From positions 1-41,209 of the forward strand of contig LARN01000017.1 of assembly GCA_000980495.1 (NCBI GenBank): a stretch of 41,209 nucleotides of DNA. Direction: 5' to 3'. Made by a program: the position numbers and the translations under genes. A model generated the notes under the pieces. It saw only the letters and a list, made by a program, of their open reading frames with translations. It was not told the origin of the DNA and did not search any database. This document shows, in pieces, positions 32,570 to 41,209 of the stretch. Positions within the stretch are counted from its first letter, which is position 1; each line of letters starts with the position of its first letter. This DNA is from Acinetobacter sp. N54.MGS-139 (GTDB taxonomy: Bacteria; Pseudomonadota; Gammaproteobacteria; Burkholderiales; Burkholderiaceae_F).

Positions 32570-33526
32570 GTGATGAAGCCAAGAGAAAATCTTTTATCGT
32601 GGCAAGTTTTTTTGACAACGGCCGTGACAAAAAACATATCCAAGACATCTATCGAACTGGATATGGATCTGAAAACTGTCTCAAGAATAGTAAAAGAGCT
32701 TGAATCTGATCTTGGCTTTATTCTTTTTGACCGCTCCTGTCGGCCTTTCAAACTAACGGAAGGCGCTGAAAAAATCTTGCCGTTAGCAAAAGAATTGCTC
32801 CGGATCAAAAACAAGATCGAATACAAAGTCCAGGATTTTCTCCTAAAGCCGACTGAGATTCGCTTGTCTTTACCGGTGAATATGACAAGAGACGATCTCT
32901 TCGAGTTGATGGATAAATACGCAAGCGCGCACCCAAATCTGAAGATACGGCTCCTCAATGATTGCGACCATAAGCACCTTTTAGATAATGAGACAGATGT
33001 TGCCATGCTTCCGTACCTGCCCCAAAACGATGAGGATGAAATGGTCCTCTTTGACGCCGGATTCAGCTACAACATGCTGCTTGCAAGTCCTGAGTACATT
33101 CGACGAAACGGAGCTCCCCAATCATTGGATGAACTAAAAGCTCACCCCTTAATTCTTAGAGAAAGCAGGATTTACCCCATTACAAAGACATTAGAGCACG
33201 GTGACGAAAGAATTAACCTGGATCCGGAATTTAAACTTCGTTATCTCGGAGATGCTTTCTCTTGTAAAACAGCCGCTCTCATGGGAGAAGGCATTGCGGT
33301 TGACCTTTCTCTCGCTTACTGCAAAGAAGAAATTGAGGAAAGCCGCTTAGTACCTCTTCTTCCGGGATGGCACAGATCAAAGTGGACAATGATTGTCGCC
33401 ATTCGAAAAGAAGATGCAAAAGATAAGGCGGTCTGTGAATTTGCGCAATGGTTTGCGGATAGACAAAAAGAAGCATACCCGTCACGTTGGAAGCCACTGT
33501 TTAACAAGTACCGAGTGACTCCCTGA
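32570..33526 (+). CDS. LysR-family transcriptional regulator
   Basis: 318 residues. The N-terminal winged helix-turn-helix (about 1-65) reads FLTTAVTKNISKTSIELDMD, then VSRIVKELESDLGFILFDR, the LysR signature in slightly divergent form. The effector-binding domain (about 95-300) is of the periplasmic-binding type. The start is GTG at 32570 or the ATG directly after it. By gene arrangement it should control the divergent flavoreductase in response to that enzyme's substrate. This one-regulator-one-reductase pairing is common in Sutterellaceae, as far as I know. Confidence 0.92.
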   Translation: MMKPRENLLSWQVFLTTAVTKNISKTSIELDMDLKTVSRIVKELESDLGFILFDRSCRPFKLTEGAEKILPLAKELLRIKNKIEYKVQDFLLKPTEIRLSLPVNMTRDDLFELMDKYASAHPNLKIRLLNDCDHKHLLDNETDVAMLPYLPQNDEDEMVLFDAGFSYNMLLASPEYIRRNGAPQSLDELKAHPLILRESRIYPITKTLEHGDERINLDPEFKLRYLGDAFSCKTAALMGEGIAVDLSLAYCKEEIEESRLVPLLPGWHRSKWTMIVAIRKEDAKDKAVCEFAQWFADRQKEAYPSRWKPLFNKYRVTP

Positions 33527-33582
33527 GCCTTCTGCGGAGGCGCCCTTCCGCCCCCTAATTTAAAGACCAAGTGTTCTTAATT

Positions 33583-34281
33583 TTAGTTTTCCAGCTTCTT
33601 CGGAGCTTTATCGACCCAGCGATCGTCCTCGTCTTCTCCCAGGAACAGAGACTGGAAGCTTTGGGCCTTCATTGAAGGTGTGAAATCGAGTCCAGGCTGA
33701 ACCAGAGCTTCAAATTTCGGATCGCTGATGGCTTTCAGAACAGACCACTTCACCGCCTTATTTAAAGTCTCGGCAACCCGGCGGCAACCGTCCTGCATGT
33801 TCTTAAGTCCGTCGGTGGGCGCGTTGTACACCACATCCAGTTTCATTGAGTGCCCGTTGGAGGAGAAAAGTTCCATGTTGATGCGCCAAGCTAAAAATGT
33901 CGGTTCTGCCTGAATCTTTACGCTGTCAATTAAGTTATAGATTTTGACCTTAGGATTTTTTTGATTCAGGATTCCGGCCTGATTCAAGTCAGACATCAAG
34001 GCATTGCGCCAATAATTAGAAAATGCTCCGTTGATTGTTTTAAATCCTTCCTGGCCGGGAATAGGAATATTGTTTCCGGCACATTCAAGATCCATCGCCT
34101 TAACCACGCGTACCTGTTCGACTGCGACATCTTTAACATCCAGCCGCTTCAAAATACGGGCATTCTGAGCCGTGACTTCATAAGGATAAGAAACGTAAGG
34201 CTCTGCAGTTTGACACCCTGCCATGACGAGTGCAGAACCTGCTAAGGCTACGGAAAAGAAAAGCTTTGGGATAGTTCTCAT
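33583..34281 (-). CDS. Lipoprotein of unknown function
   Basis: About 232 residues from the ATG at 34281 (AGGG about 8 bases upstream). A lipoprotein signal with lipobox MAGC (Cys22) is followed by a soluble domain of mixed strands and helices without a motif I recognise. Notable are LECAGNNIPIPGQEGF and GCRRVAETLNKAVKW; the latter cysteine and CAG cysteine could form a disulfide. It ends at VDKAPKKLEN. An in-frame upstream ATG (34362) lacks a signal peptide and is rejected. It is divergent from the DUF805 gene. Confidence 0.75.
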   Translation of the reverse strand: MRTIPKLFFSVALAGSALVMAGCQTAEPYVSYPYEVTAQNARILKRLDVKDVAVEQVRVVKAMDLECAGNNIPIPGQEGFKTINGAFSNYWRNALMSDLNQAGILNQKNPKVKIYNLIDSVKIQAEPTFLAWRINMELFSSNGHSMKLDVVYNAPTDGLKNMQDGCRRVAETLNKAVKWSVLKAISDPKFEALVQPGLDFTPSMKAQSFQSLFLGEDEDDRWVDKAPKKLEN

Positions 34282-34431
34282 AAATCGGACCCTAATGTTT
34301 TCTGAAATTTTATTGGTTTCCGAGATTTTCGTCAGGGAACAAAGCAGGATTTTTGACTGCACGTTTTGGAGCCACGATAGGCAAATGCTACTGAACCCAA
34401 ATACAATGAACCTAGAATAAAGGAGTAAAAA

Positions 34432-35136
34432 ATGTTTTTCCAGTGGTATCGCTACTGCTTCAGTAAATATTTTACGTTTCAGGGGCGCGCTTCTCGTACT
34501 GAATATTGGTCTTTCACTATTATCAATCTTCTGATTTTATGGGCATTCTGGTTCATATCTAAGCTTGTTGACATCCCGGAAGATGCAATGTCTGACGGGA
34601 TACCTGTTTTTCCGAAAGATCCTATTCTCGCTTTGATTTTCGGAAGCCTTTATTTGACTTTTTGCATAGCGATTTTCTTTCCGTCCCTAACGGTTACGGT
34701 TCGGCGTCTGCACGACAGAAACCACAGCGGATTTTGGGTCATTGCCCAGCTAATTCCGCTTCTTAATCTTGTAGTTTTGCTGATGCTGCTCTTGCCATCT
34801 TCTCCGTACCCGAATTATTATGGGCTTCGCGCGCCGAGATTCCCGGGAGAAAAGGTCCCCGAGCTCGGAGCAGATATTTACGGTCCGTACGGAACTGTCG
34901 CCTACAGACCACAATCCAATGGAGACGAAACAGTGACACAGCTAAATCAGAATACGCCGGCAAAAGGTTCCGTCATGGACGAAATCATGCACGAAAATCT
35001 TGCTAACGCCGATGCTCAGGCCGGCATCGAAGACAGACCGGCCGCGGCCTCACCGTCCAAGAGCGAAACTCATCGTCCGATGAGAGGAGAAGAATCGTCA
35101 TTGGTTGCCCGGTTGAACAAACTCTCCGGAAAATAA
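34432..35136 (+). CDS. DUF805 inner-membrane protein with a long C-terminal tail
   Basis: 234 residues. Residues 1-125 are a DUF805 domain: FQGRASRTEYW at the start, three membrane segments and RRLHDRNHSGFW, the family signature. After about residue 130 a cytoplasmic or periplasmic tail of 100 residues follows, polar and low-complexity, with Asn, Ala and Ser. AAGGAG lies directly before AAAAA-ATG. The function of the family is unknown. The terminator follows at 35152. Confidence 0.9.
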   Translation: MFFQWYRYCFSKYFTFQGRASRTEYWSFTIINLLILWAFWFISKLVDIPEDAMSDGIPVFPKDPILALIFGSLYLTFCIAIFFPSLTVTVRRLHDRNHSGFWVIAQLIPLLNLVVLLMLLLPSSPYPNYYGLRAPRFPGEKVPELGADIYGPYGTVAYRPQSNGDETVTQLNQNTPAKGSVMDEIMHENLANADAQAGIEDRPAAASPSKSETHRPMRGEESSLVARLNKLSGK

Positions 35137-35151
35137 TCAATCAGTCTATTT

Positions 35152-35179
35152 GAGGCCGTCCAAGTGACGGCCTCTTTTA
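35152..35179 (+). terminator. Terminator between DUF805 gene and radA
   Basis: GAGGCCGTC (35152-35160), loop CAAGT, GACGGCCTC (35166-35174), then TTTTA. It overlaps the radA stop on the other strand and probably stops both convergent transcripts. Confidence 0.87.
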
Positions 35180-36628
35180 TTCATCGGGATAAATCTGTTC
35201 GTCGTTTTTGACACGGTTCGATCCAAAGACAACCTTTACAGCATCTCTAAGATTGTCTACTCCGATGATTTCAACATCAGGAATGTCACTTGCTTTATTC
35301 TTAAGAGGAACAATGATTCTTTTGAAGCCAAGCTTAGAAGCTTCCTTGATACGTTCCTGCCCCCTAGAAACCGGTCGAATTTCACCGCCTAAGCCGACCT
35401 CCCCAAAAATCGCCGTCTTACTGCTGACTGCCTGATTCGTCATCGAAGAAACAATCGCGATAAGCACAGCTAAGTCACTCGCCGTTTCATTGATCTTAAT
35501 GCCGCCGACAGCATTCAGAAAAACATCTTGGTCATAGGTAGAAAGGGTCACATGACGATGCAAAATTGCAAGAAGCATCGTGAGACGCTGGGCATCGGTA
35601 CCGACAGTAAGGCGTTTGGGATTCGGGAGCATGGATTTGTCAACCAAAGCTTGAATCTCGATAAGGATCGGACGCGTACCCTCTAAATTAATAAAGGTCA
35701 CGCTCCCGGCCACACCTTCTCGTCTTTCTGCCAGAAAAAGAGCCGAAGGATTTCTGACACCGCGCAACCCCTTGTCTGTCATCCCGAAAACACCGATTTC
35801 GTTGACAGAACCGAAACGATTTTTACACGCGCGAAGAATACGGTAATTCGACTCCGGATCCCCTTCAAAATAAAGAACAGTGTCAACCATGTGTTCCAAG
35901 ACGCGAGGGCCGGCCATAGCGCCCTCTTTTGTGACGTGTCCGACGAAGATAACGCCGATGCCCTTTCGTTTGGCAATTCTCGTCAGCCGCGCTGCACATT
36001 CTTTAACCTGAGAAACAGACCCCGGCGCCGCACTTAAATCTTCGGAGAAAAGTGTTTGAATCGAGTCAATCACAACCCACTGGGGGCTAGTTTCTTCAAT
36101 GATCGCTTCAATTTTTTCAAGCTGAATTTCGCTGATAAATTTGAGACCTTTAGTATTAACGCCGAGACGCTGAGCGCGAAGCGCAACCTGAGTCGGACTT
36201 TCTTCGCCGCTCGCATAAAGGCAAACCTGACCCAAAGCAACCATTTTGCACATTGCTTGGAGCAACAAGGTCGATTTTCCGATCCCGGGGTCACCGCCGA
36301 TTAGCACGACGGAGCCTGGAACAAAGCCTCCACCCAGCGCCCTTTCGAGTTCGCTGAAGCCGATTAAGATTCTCGGGCTTTCCTTTGCTTCAATTTCTGA
36401 TAAGTCGAGAATATCGCTGGTCCCGGCGAGGGCTGTCCTGCCTCTTGCCGAGGAAGCTGCAGTGGCCTGTTCTGCCCGCGCATAACGATTAGAAGACTCC
36501 GCTTCGATTCGGAATTCTTTCATCGTGTTGTAGGCTTTACAGGAAGGACACTGTCCGAACCATTTCGGAGCATCGTATCCGCACTCTGAACACACCCATG
36601 CGGTTTTCGTTTTGGATTTACTTGCCAT
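35177..36628 (-). CDS. radA: DNA repair protein RadA (Sms)
   Basis: 483 residues. The N-terminal zinc finger is C13-x-x-C16 ... C27-x-x-C30. The RecA-like ATPase has Walker A GDPGIGKST at 112-120, and the RadA-specific KNRFG motif appears in ACKNRFGSVNE. The C-terminal third is the Lon-protease-like domain, with AIFGEVGLGGEIRPV. RadA is a DnaB-type helicase that extends recombination intermediates. Length and all motifs are normal. It is divergent from the wbaP-like gene. Confidence 0.97.
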   Translation of the reverse strand: MASKSKTKTAWVCSECGYDAPKWFGQCPSCKAYNTMKEFRIEAESSNRYARAEQATAASSARGRTALAGTSDILDLSEIEAKESPRILIGFSELERALGGGFVPGSVVLIGGDPGIGKSTLLLQAMCKMVALGQVCLYASGEESPTQVALRAQRLGVNTKGLKFISEIQLEKIEAIIEETSPQWVVIDSIQTLFSEDLSAAPGSVSQVKECAARLTRIAKRKGIGVIFVGHVTKEGAMAGPRVLEHMVDTVLYFEGDPESNYRILRACKNRFGSVNEIGVFGMTDKGLRGVRNPSALFLAERREGVAGSVTFINLEGTRPILIEIQALVDKSMLPNPKRLTVGTDAQRLTMLLAILHRHVTLSTYDQDVFLNAVGGIKINETASDLAVLIAIVSSMTNQAVSSKTAIFGEVGLGGEIRPVSRGQERIKEASKLGFKRIIVPLKNKASDIPDVEIIGVDNLRDAVKVVFGSNRVKNDEQIYPDE

Positions 36629-36857
36629 ATCTATTCTCGAACAATTCGGCTCTATTCTAAAGACTCTAATCTAACCAACAGTGCGACGGTTTACGCCGCA
36701 ACATCAATTCTTGTCGGTGAAATAATCGCTCAATCAAAAATACATCGTGAAAAAATGATCCTTTACGGTCACGCCTAGGTGAGGACCAGATCTTTCATTC
36801 GTCAAAAATAAGGTTCGGAGTAAAATTCAGGTTCAAGATATTTCGAGTAAGCAATAA
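36629..36857. other. Divergent promoter region radA / wbaP-like
   Basis: 229 bases, AT-rich, with promoters of both flanking genes. No repeat, RNA gene or clear operator was recognised. The ribosome-binding site of the plus-strand gene is weak. Confidence 0.35.
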
Positions 36858-38309
36858 ATGGCAAACCCCTCTATCTCTTTTACCGACAGGTACAGTTCGA
36901 CGCTCCAGCCGCTGCTCCTGTTGGCTACGGACTACTTGGCTATTATTATTGCCGAGTGGTGTGCCGTCGGAGGCAGGGACATTGTTTTAGAGTTACTCGG
37001 AAGAAAGAACGATTGGTTCGAGCTGAACAATTTTTATTTCTACTTGTTTGTACCTCTCATTTTCATGGTTTTCCTCCATTGGGGCAGAACCTATATTCGT
37101 TTGCTTTCTATCGGAGAGATGATTCGGAGAACCTTCTACTCGGTAATCTATGCCATTGTCGTCTCTATTGTCGTTTTATTTATCGCGGGGAAAGCTCCTG
37201 TCGTTTCGCGCCTTTTTATTGCATTCTTAGGCTGTTTTGTTTTCGTTTTTGTTTGCGGCTCTCGCCTTCTTGTTCGTTACCTCTGTAACCGTGCCAATAT
37301 CCTTTTAGAACCGACGATCATCATCGGATCCGACGACACTGCAAAACGCGTCTTGAACTATTCCGCGACAAATTCCTTTTTTGGAATCAAAGTCGTAGGA
37401 ATTATCGATGATAAAACTTCTGGGACCGCCCTCGAAGGAAAATACCCCCGGCTCGGCTCTACGGACAAGGCCGCAAGAATTATCCTTCGGACAGGAGTAC
37501 AAAACATCCTGATCCTGGCCCCGAGAATGGACAAACGGCGGCTTTACACGCTTATTGATGAAATTTTTCCTCTGGTTAAGAATATTTCCTTCGTACCGGA
37601 AACGGAGGAGCTGCCCGTATCCAATATGGAAATGCACAGACTGTATTCTGAAAATCTTGTCGTCATTTCCGTTAAAAATAATCTCTCACGGTGGTACAAC
37701 CAATTCCTTAAGAGAGCATTCGATCTATCGGTCGCAACCGTCGGGACGATTGCGATTTCACCGATTCTTTTAGGGATCGCCATTGCCATCAAAGCCTCAA
37801 GTCCGGGACCGGCCTTTTACGCTCATCGGCGTATCGGTAAAGACGGTATTCATTTCAACTGTTATAAATTCCGCTCAATGGTGGTCGACTCCGACAGGCG
37901 CTTACAAGAATATTTGCGGGCTAACCCTGAAGCGGCAAAAGAGTGGGAAGAGACTCATAAACTCAAGCATGATCCTAGAGTGACTAAGATCGGAGCATTC
38001 CTTCGTAAAACTTCGCTTGATGAATTGCCTCAGCTTTTTAATGTCATTCGCGGTCAAATGAGTCTTGTCGGCCCAAGGCCTATCGTGGATGAGGAAGTCA
38101 TTAAATATGACGTCTTCTTTTCCGATTACACAATGGTTAGACCCGGGATGACAGGCTTATGGCAGACAAGCGGTCGAAGCGATACTTCTTACTCTCGACG
38201 AGTTCGTTTGGATGCTTGGTACGTCAGAAACTGGAACATCTGGCTTGATATCAGTTTACTGGTCAAAACAGTAAGAGTAGTCCTGTCTTCTCGATCCGGC
38301 GCTTACTAA
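36858..38309 (+). CDS. wbaP: Undecaprenyl-phosphate sugar phosphotransferase (WbaP-like)
   Basis: 483 residues, inner membrane. The N-terminal half has four or five membrane segments (about 15-145) and a Rossmann-like CoA-binding domain (about 150-260, TIIIGSDDTAKRVL). The C-terminal bacterial sugar transferase domain (about 275-483) contains KRAFDLSVATVGTIAISP, YKFRSMV, TSLDELPQLFNV, MSLVGPRP and MTGLWQTSGRS. It loads the first sugar phosphate, typically galactose-1-phosphate or another hexose, onto undecaprenyl phosphate to begin O-antigen or capsule units. Family members differ in sugar, so the donor is not certain. It precedes rfbD by 34 bases. Confidence 0.92.
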   Translation: MANPSISFTDRYSSTLQPLLLLATDYLAIIIAEWCAVGGRDIVLELLGRKNDWFELNNFYFYLFVPLIFMVFLHWGRTYIRLLSIGEMIRRTFYSVIYAIVVSIVVLFIAGKAPVVSRLFIAFLGCFVFVFVCGSRLLVRYLCNRANILLEPTIIIGSDDTAKRVLNYSATNSFFGIKVVGIIDDKTSGTALEGKYPRLGSTDKAARIILRTGVQNILILAPRMDKRRLYTLIDEIFPLVKNISFVPETEELPVSNMEMHRLYSENLVVISVKNNLSRWYNQFLKRAFDLSVATVGTIAISPILLGIAIAIKASSPGPAFYAHRRIGKDGIHFNCYKFRSMVVDSDRRLQEYLRANPEAAKEWEETHKLKHDPRVTKIGAFLRKTSLDELPQLFNVIRGQMSLVGPRPIVDEEVIKYDVFFSDYTMVRPGMTGLWQTSGRSDTSYSRRVRLDAWYVRNWNIWLDISLLVKTVRVVLSSRSGAY

Positions 38310-38343
38310 CTAATTGAACCCTTTTACTCCGCGATAAACAACG

Positions 38344-39186
38344 ATGAAAATTTGGATTACAGGAGCTTCAGGCATGCTTGGCACTGAACTCGCGTCGAAA
38401 CTGTCTTCTCATGATCTGCTTCTGACCGACCGAAGTGATCTCGACATCTCTAACGAAAACGCAGTCCTAAATTTTTGCAAACAAAATAAGCCGGATACCG
38501 TAATAAACAGCGCGGCTTTTACAAACGTGGATGCCTGCGAAACAGAAAAAGATCTCGCCTGGATGGTCAACGCATGGGGATGTAGAAATTTAGCACTCGC
38601 TTGCAGCACGGTCGGATCTCGTTTAATAAGTATCTCGACAGATTATGTTTTTGAAGGTGACTCTTCTCGACCCTATCATGAATTTGACGTCGCAAATGGA
38701 GGTAAAACTGTTTACGGACAGACTAAATTTGCCGGAGAACAATTCATTAGGCAGCTTTGCCCTAATCATTTGATCGTCAGAATCGCATGGCTTTACGGCA
38801 GCAATGGCAAAAATTTCGTAGATACAATGCTTTCTCTTGCCGAGAAAAATTTAAGCGAGATAAAAGTTGTCAACGATCAAATAGGCAATCCGACAAGCAC
38901 GTCTGCAGTGACATACCTCATAAAAGACTTATTACGAACTGATTACAAAGGTGTTGTTCACGGTACCTGTGAAGGCTCCGCGACATGGTATGACTTTGCA
39001 AAAACCATTTTTGAATTGTCTGGATTACACCAGAAAGTGGTTCCGTGTACATCGAAAGAATTTGTGCGCCCTGCTCCCCGGCCGAGCAATTCTCGGCTGG
39101 AGAAAAGGGTCATTCAAATGTTGGGGCTAGCGCCCATGCCTGAATGGAAAGAAGAACTGGCCAAGTACCTCAAAACATCTATTTGA
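38344..39186 (+). CDS. rfbD: dTDP-4-dehydrorhamnose reductase
   Basis: 280 residues; last step of dTDP-L-rhamnose synthesis. ITGASGMLG at 5-13 is the nucleotide motif; STDYVFEG and YGQTKFAGE (YxxxK) form the active site; NPTSTSAVTYLI is a typical RmlD segment. Length matches the family. It follows wbaP with 34 bases and is likely in the same transcript. rfbA, rfbB and rfbC are not adjacent. Its 3' end overlaps the convergent YejM-like gene by 8 bases. Confidence 0.94.
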   Translation: MKIWITGASGMLGTELASKLSSHDLLLTDRSDLDISNENAVLNFCKQNKPDTVINSAAFTNVDACETEKDLAWMVNAWGCRNLALACSTVGSRLISISTDYVFEGDSSRPYHEFDVANGGKTVYGQTKFAGEQFIRQLCPNHLIVRIAWLYGSNGKNFVDTMLSLAEKNLSEIKVVNDQIGNPTSTSAVTYLIKDLLRTDYKGVVHGTCEGSATWYDFAKTIFELSGLHQKVVPCTSKEFVRPAPRPSNSRLEKRVIQMLGLAPMPEWKEELAKYLKTSI

Positions 39187-41017
39187 GATATCTGGAATTC
39201 TCCTTCAAAACCTCTGGAATGTATGCAGGGATAGTTTTATCCTTTGACGGACGATAAGTTTTGTCCAAAAACTCCAATGCACCTGCGGCGTTGATTAGAA
39301 CAATCCTATTGGGCTCAACAAAAGCGTCTCTGCTCCATCCTTTGGAGTACACCCAATTCCGGCGCCCCGCTTCCTTCCAGATAGACATTCCGACTGAATA
39401 ATCTTCCGTGGGGTTTTCACATCCCAGAACCTCAGGTAGCAAGGTCGGTACAAGATCGAGATGTGAAGTCATGTATTCAATGTTGGCAGGTTTCTTACCG
39501 GGCCAATGAATCACCAGAGGGACCTTAATTTGAGCATCCGTAAAGTTTCCTCCGTGGCCCCAAAAATTCAGCTTATTGTCATTAAATTCATCACCGTGGT
39601 CAGAACTGATAACCACTATCGTTTCATCAAGAAGATGCTTTTCCTCTAAATAATCCAAAACTTTTTGGATGAGGTTGTCGGCGTAACGGACGGAATTTTT
39701 GTATCTTGCCAGGTAAGGAGCGGGATCAAAGGAATTATTCAGTTCCATGTGATTAATCGATCCCCAATATGGCTTAAATACCTCGTACTTCGATTCCTTT
39801 GGAAAACTATATGCATGCACAGAGTCGAAGAAAATGAAACTAAAGAAGCGGGAGCCGGGTTTGAGAGAAGACTGCCACTTTTCAAAATCTTCTACGGCAA
39901 ATGCATCGGAATCGACAGCGCCTTTTCCTCTTGGATAGATTGGAAGATTAGAAATCCCTGCAAATATGGACTTATGAAACTCTGGCATATTCAACGGTGC
40001 GCCGGCAAAAATCCCTATTTCATAGCCTCTCTTCTGGAGCGCTATTAGCAAAATCCCGGGAGTTCCGCTTGACAGGGAGCCTGTCCAATAATTTCCGGGG
40101 AGCCCTGTAAACAATGAAAAAATACCGTGCCTTGTATTATTCCCGTTCGAATAGTGGTTATTAAACCTTGAATTTTTTAAGGCAAATTTCCAGGTATTAG
40201 GCATAACTTCTTCTGTCAGCATGTCGTACCGAAGAGTGTCTACAAACAGAAAAAGAATGTTGTAATCTTTTGAGGGCTTACACACCAAAGGATTGAGCGG
40301 ATAGTTTAATTTTCCGTGTTCGTCTAAAGAGACCTTTCTTGCGTCGATGGCTTTTTTGTCGATTAATCCGAGCTTTTGAAGCTGCGTGTTCATCCTAAGA
40401 GGGCGAGCGAGCGGAATCTTGTCAAAAACGGAAACAAGTCGAGTGTTGAAATTAGCAAATCCCCAGGAGTAACAGAGGTTGGAACAACAAAAGCCGGCTA
40501 AAACTAGAACCAAAGCCGTGAGCGATAGCTTTTTGAAGGTCGCCAACTTGAAAGATATAAAGGTAAATATCCAAGACAGCAATCCTAAACCTAATATCCA
40601 AGCTGCTATTTCAAATATCATCGGAAGAGAAAACGAAACGATTCTTCCGCCTCCGAGGAATGTCATTTGAATCATTGCAAAATTCAAATGTGTGCGGTAC
40701 AAAGGATAAATAAAAGCGTCGGCAGCCAGGTAGATCAGAAATATCCAATCTAGAAAAATCGTAATTCCAAAGAGAAGTTTTTTATTCTTTCTGAGCAAAG
40801 GATAAGCAAGGAATATTGAACCTAAAACTAGCGCAATAAGGGTAAATAAACCGAAGGTATAGCTAGAAAAAATAAGGAGTTGGCCTTTGTCCCAACCAGC
40901 AAGAACGCCGGCAGAAAAAATGCTGCGAAGGCCCAAGCAAAGCGATCCGAGGCCTAACAAAAGAGCGTTAATAGTAACAAAAGCGAAATTAAACAAGTTG
41001 ACACCCGTAAAAAACAA
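39179..41017 (-). CDS. YejM/PbgA-like inner-membrane sulfatase-fold protein
   Basis: 612 residues. Five membrane segments (about 5-185) precede a periplasmic sulfatase-fold domain: LFLFVDTLRYDML, HYSNGNNTRHGIFSLFTGLPGNYW and VVISSDHGDEF. The NNTRHGIFSLF block and the transmembrane layout fit the PbgA/YejM (LapC) family, which in enterobacteria senses lipopolysaccharide and controls LpxC, more than a true sulfatase; there is no CxPxR-type formylglycine site. The 5' end has no in-frame ATG: TTG at 41017 is the likely start, with GAAG upstream. Its stop lies inside rfbD. Assignment to the superfamily is firm, to YejM moderately so. Confidence 0.78.
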   Translation of the reverse strand: MFFTGVNLFNFAFVTINALLLGLGSLCLGLRSIFSAGVLAGWDKGQLLIFSSYTFGLFTLIALVLGSIFLAYPLLRKNKKLLFGITIFLDWIFLIYLAADAFIYPLYRTHLNFAMIQMTFLGGGRIVSFSLPMIFEIAAWILGLGLLSWIFTFISFKLATFKKLSLTALVLVLAGFCCSNLCYSWGFANFNTRLVSVFDKIPLARPLRMNTQLQKLGLIDKKAIDARKVSLDEHGKLNYPLNPLVCKPSKDYNILFLFVDTLRYDMLTEEVMPNTWKFALKNSRFNNHYSNGNNTRHGIFSLFTGLPGNYWTGSLSSGTPGILLIALQKRGYEIGIFAGAPLNMPEFHKSIFAGISNLPIYPRGKGAVDSDAFAVEDFEKWQSSLKPGSRFFSFIFFDSVHAYSFPKESKYEVFKPYWGSINHMELNNSFDPAPYLARYKNSVRYADNLIQKVLDYLEEKHLLDETIVVISSDHGDEFNDNKLNFWGHGGNFTDAQIKVPLVIHWPGKKPANIEYMTSHLDLVPTLLPEVLGCENPTEDYSVGMSIWKEAGRRNWVYSKGWSRDAFVEPNRIVLINAAGALEFLDKTYRPSKDKTIPAYIPEVLKENSRYLK

Positions 41018-41110
41018 AATCTTCAGGCATTATTCCTGAGAGGAAACAGTCAGGGTAAGAACATAGTTCTTTTCCGTTGTGGGCTGAGCGAGAAAAATAA
41101 CCCATGTTTT

Positions 41111-41137
41111 GGGAGTGTCTCAAATTTTGTGTCTGCC
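41111..41137. repeat. Possible terminal inverted repeat of an IS256-type element
   Basis: The stretch starting GGGAGTGTCTCAAATTTTGT and ending GTCTGCC resembles the tips of mutator/IS256-family insertion sequences. If so, the element would extend to the right beyond the window. Only one end is visible and the resemblance is from memory. Confidence 0.3.
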
Positions 41138-41170
41138 CTAAATTCATAACTTAGGTTGCTCTTCGGAGGG

Positions 41171-41209
41171 GCGGTTCGCTTGTGGAACGTAGTGGAACAA
41201 GCGAACCGC
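41171..41209. repeat. 13-bp perfect inverted repeat at the right edge
   Basis: GCGGTTCGCTTGT (41171-41183) pairs with ACAAGCGAACCGC (41197-41209). It may continue outside the window. The GGTTCGC core also occurs in the hairpin at 321-348, so it may be a dispersed palindromic repeat. Confidence 0.55.

Noticed and set aside
1..41209. CRISPR array
   Set aside because: No regularly spaced direct repeats were seen anywhere; the only Cas12-related gene is the transposon tnpB.

Overview
The window looks like a chromosomal segment of an anaerobic, host-associated betaproteobacterium of the Sutterellaceae type (Sutterella/Parasutterella-like). This placement is an inference. It rests on the core gene order psd-pssA-leuA ... 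rpsO-pnp ... tpiA-secG-tRNA-Leu, which I know from Burkholderiales, and on genes typical of anaerobic or microaerobic life: rubrerythrin, FdhE, a HydE-type maturase and a periplasmic FMN/FAD fumarate-reductase-like enzyme paired with a LysR regulator. GC content is moderate. TTG and GTG starts are used repeatedly with good Shine-Dalgarno sites.

Layout. 0-5 kb: 5' part of a primase-type zinc-ribbon gene (minus strand, cut by the window edge), rubrerythrin, a large lipoprotein alpha/beta hydrolase and an AAA/DUF4143 ATPase. 5-8.2 kb: tRNA-Glu(CTC), a HicB antitoxin without an intact HicA, and an IS200/IS605-type element with only tnpB, whose end hairpins and probable omega-RNA can be read, followed by the 3' remnant of an unrecognised gene. 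8.2-15.2 kb: mtgA, fdhE, a Tat-exported thioredoxin-fold protein, a solitary DinJ antitoxin, an amino-acid-binding protein, a 5'-nucleotidase lipoprotein, and a Ste24/M48 peptidase homologue that has lost its metal ligands. 15.4-17.8 kb: a cluster of toxin-antitoxin leftovers (solitary MazE, HigA split by an amber codon, short HicB, short TacA) and a Fic protein with its own inhibitory motif. 17.9-28.2 kb (minus strand): the conserved core block with two tRNA-Leu(GAG), secG, tpiA, hydE, pnp, rpsO, tfoX-like, leuA, an intact mazEF pair, pssA and psd. 28.3-35.1 kb: SIMPL protein, a divergent SDR protein, flavocytochrome-type reductase plus LysR, a lipoprotein and a DUF805 protein. 35.2-41.2 kb: radA, then envelope polysaccharide genes (wbaP-like, rfbD) facing a YejM/PbgA-like inner-membrane sulfatase-fold protein. 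A possible insertion-sequence end and a long hairpin lie at the right edge.

How they fit together. Psd and PssA make phosphatidylethanolamine. SecG, TpiA, Pnp, RpsO, LeuA and RadA are housekeeping. WbaP and RfbD belong to O-antigen or exopolysaccharide synthesis, and the YejM-like protein to outer-membrane lipid homeostasis. FdhE, the flavoreductase and the Dsb-like protein fit anaerobic periplasmic redox metabolism. The most unusual features are the excess of antitoxins without toxins (only mazEF is an intact pair), the intact reading frame of a metal-ligand-less Ste24 homologue, the solitary hydE, and the end of the tpiA-secG-tRNA-Leu block without the nuo operon I would expect to follow it.
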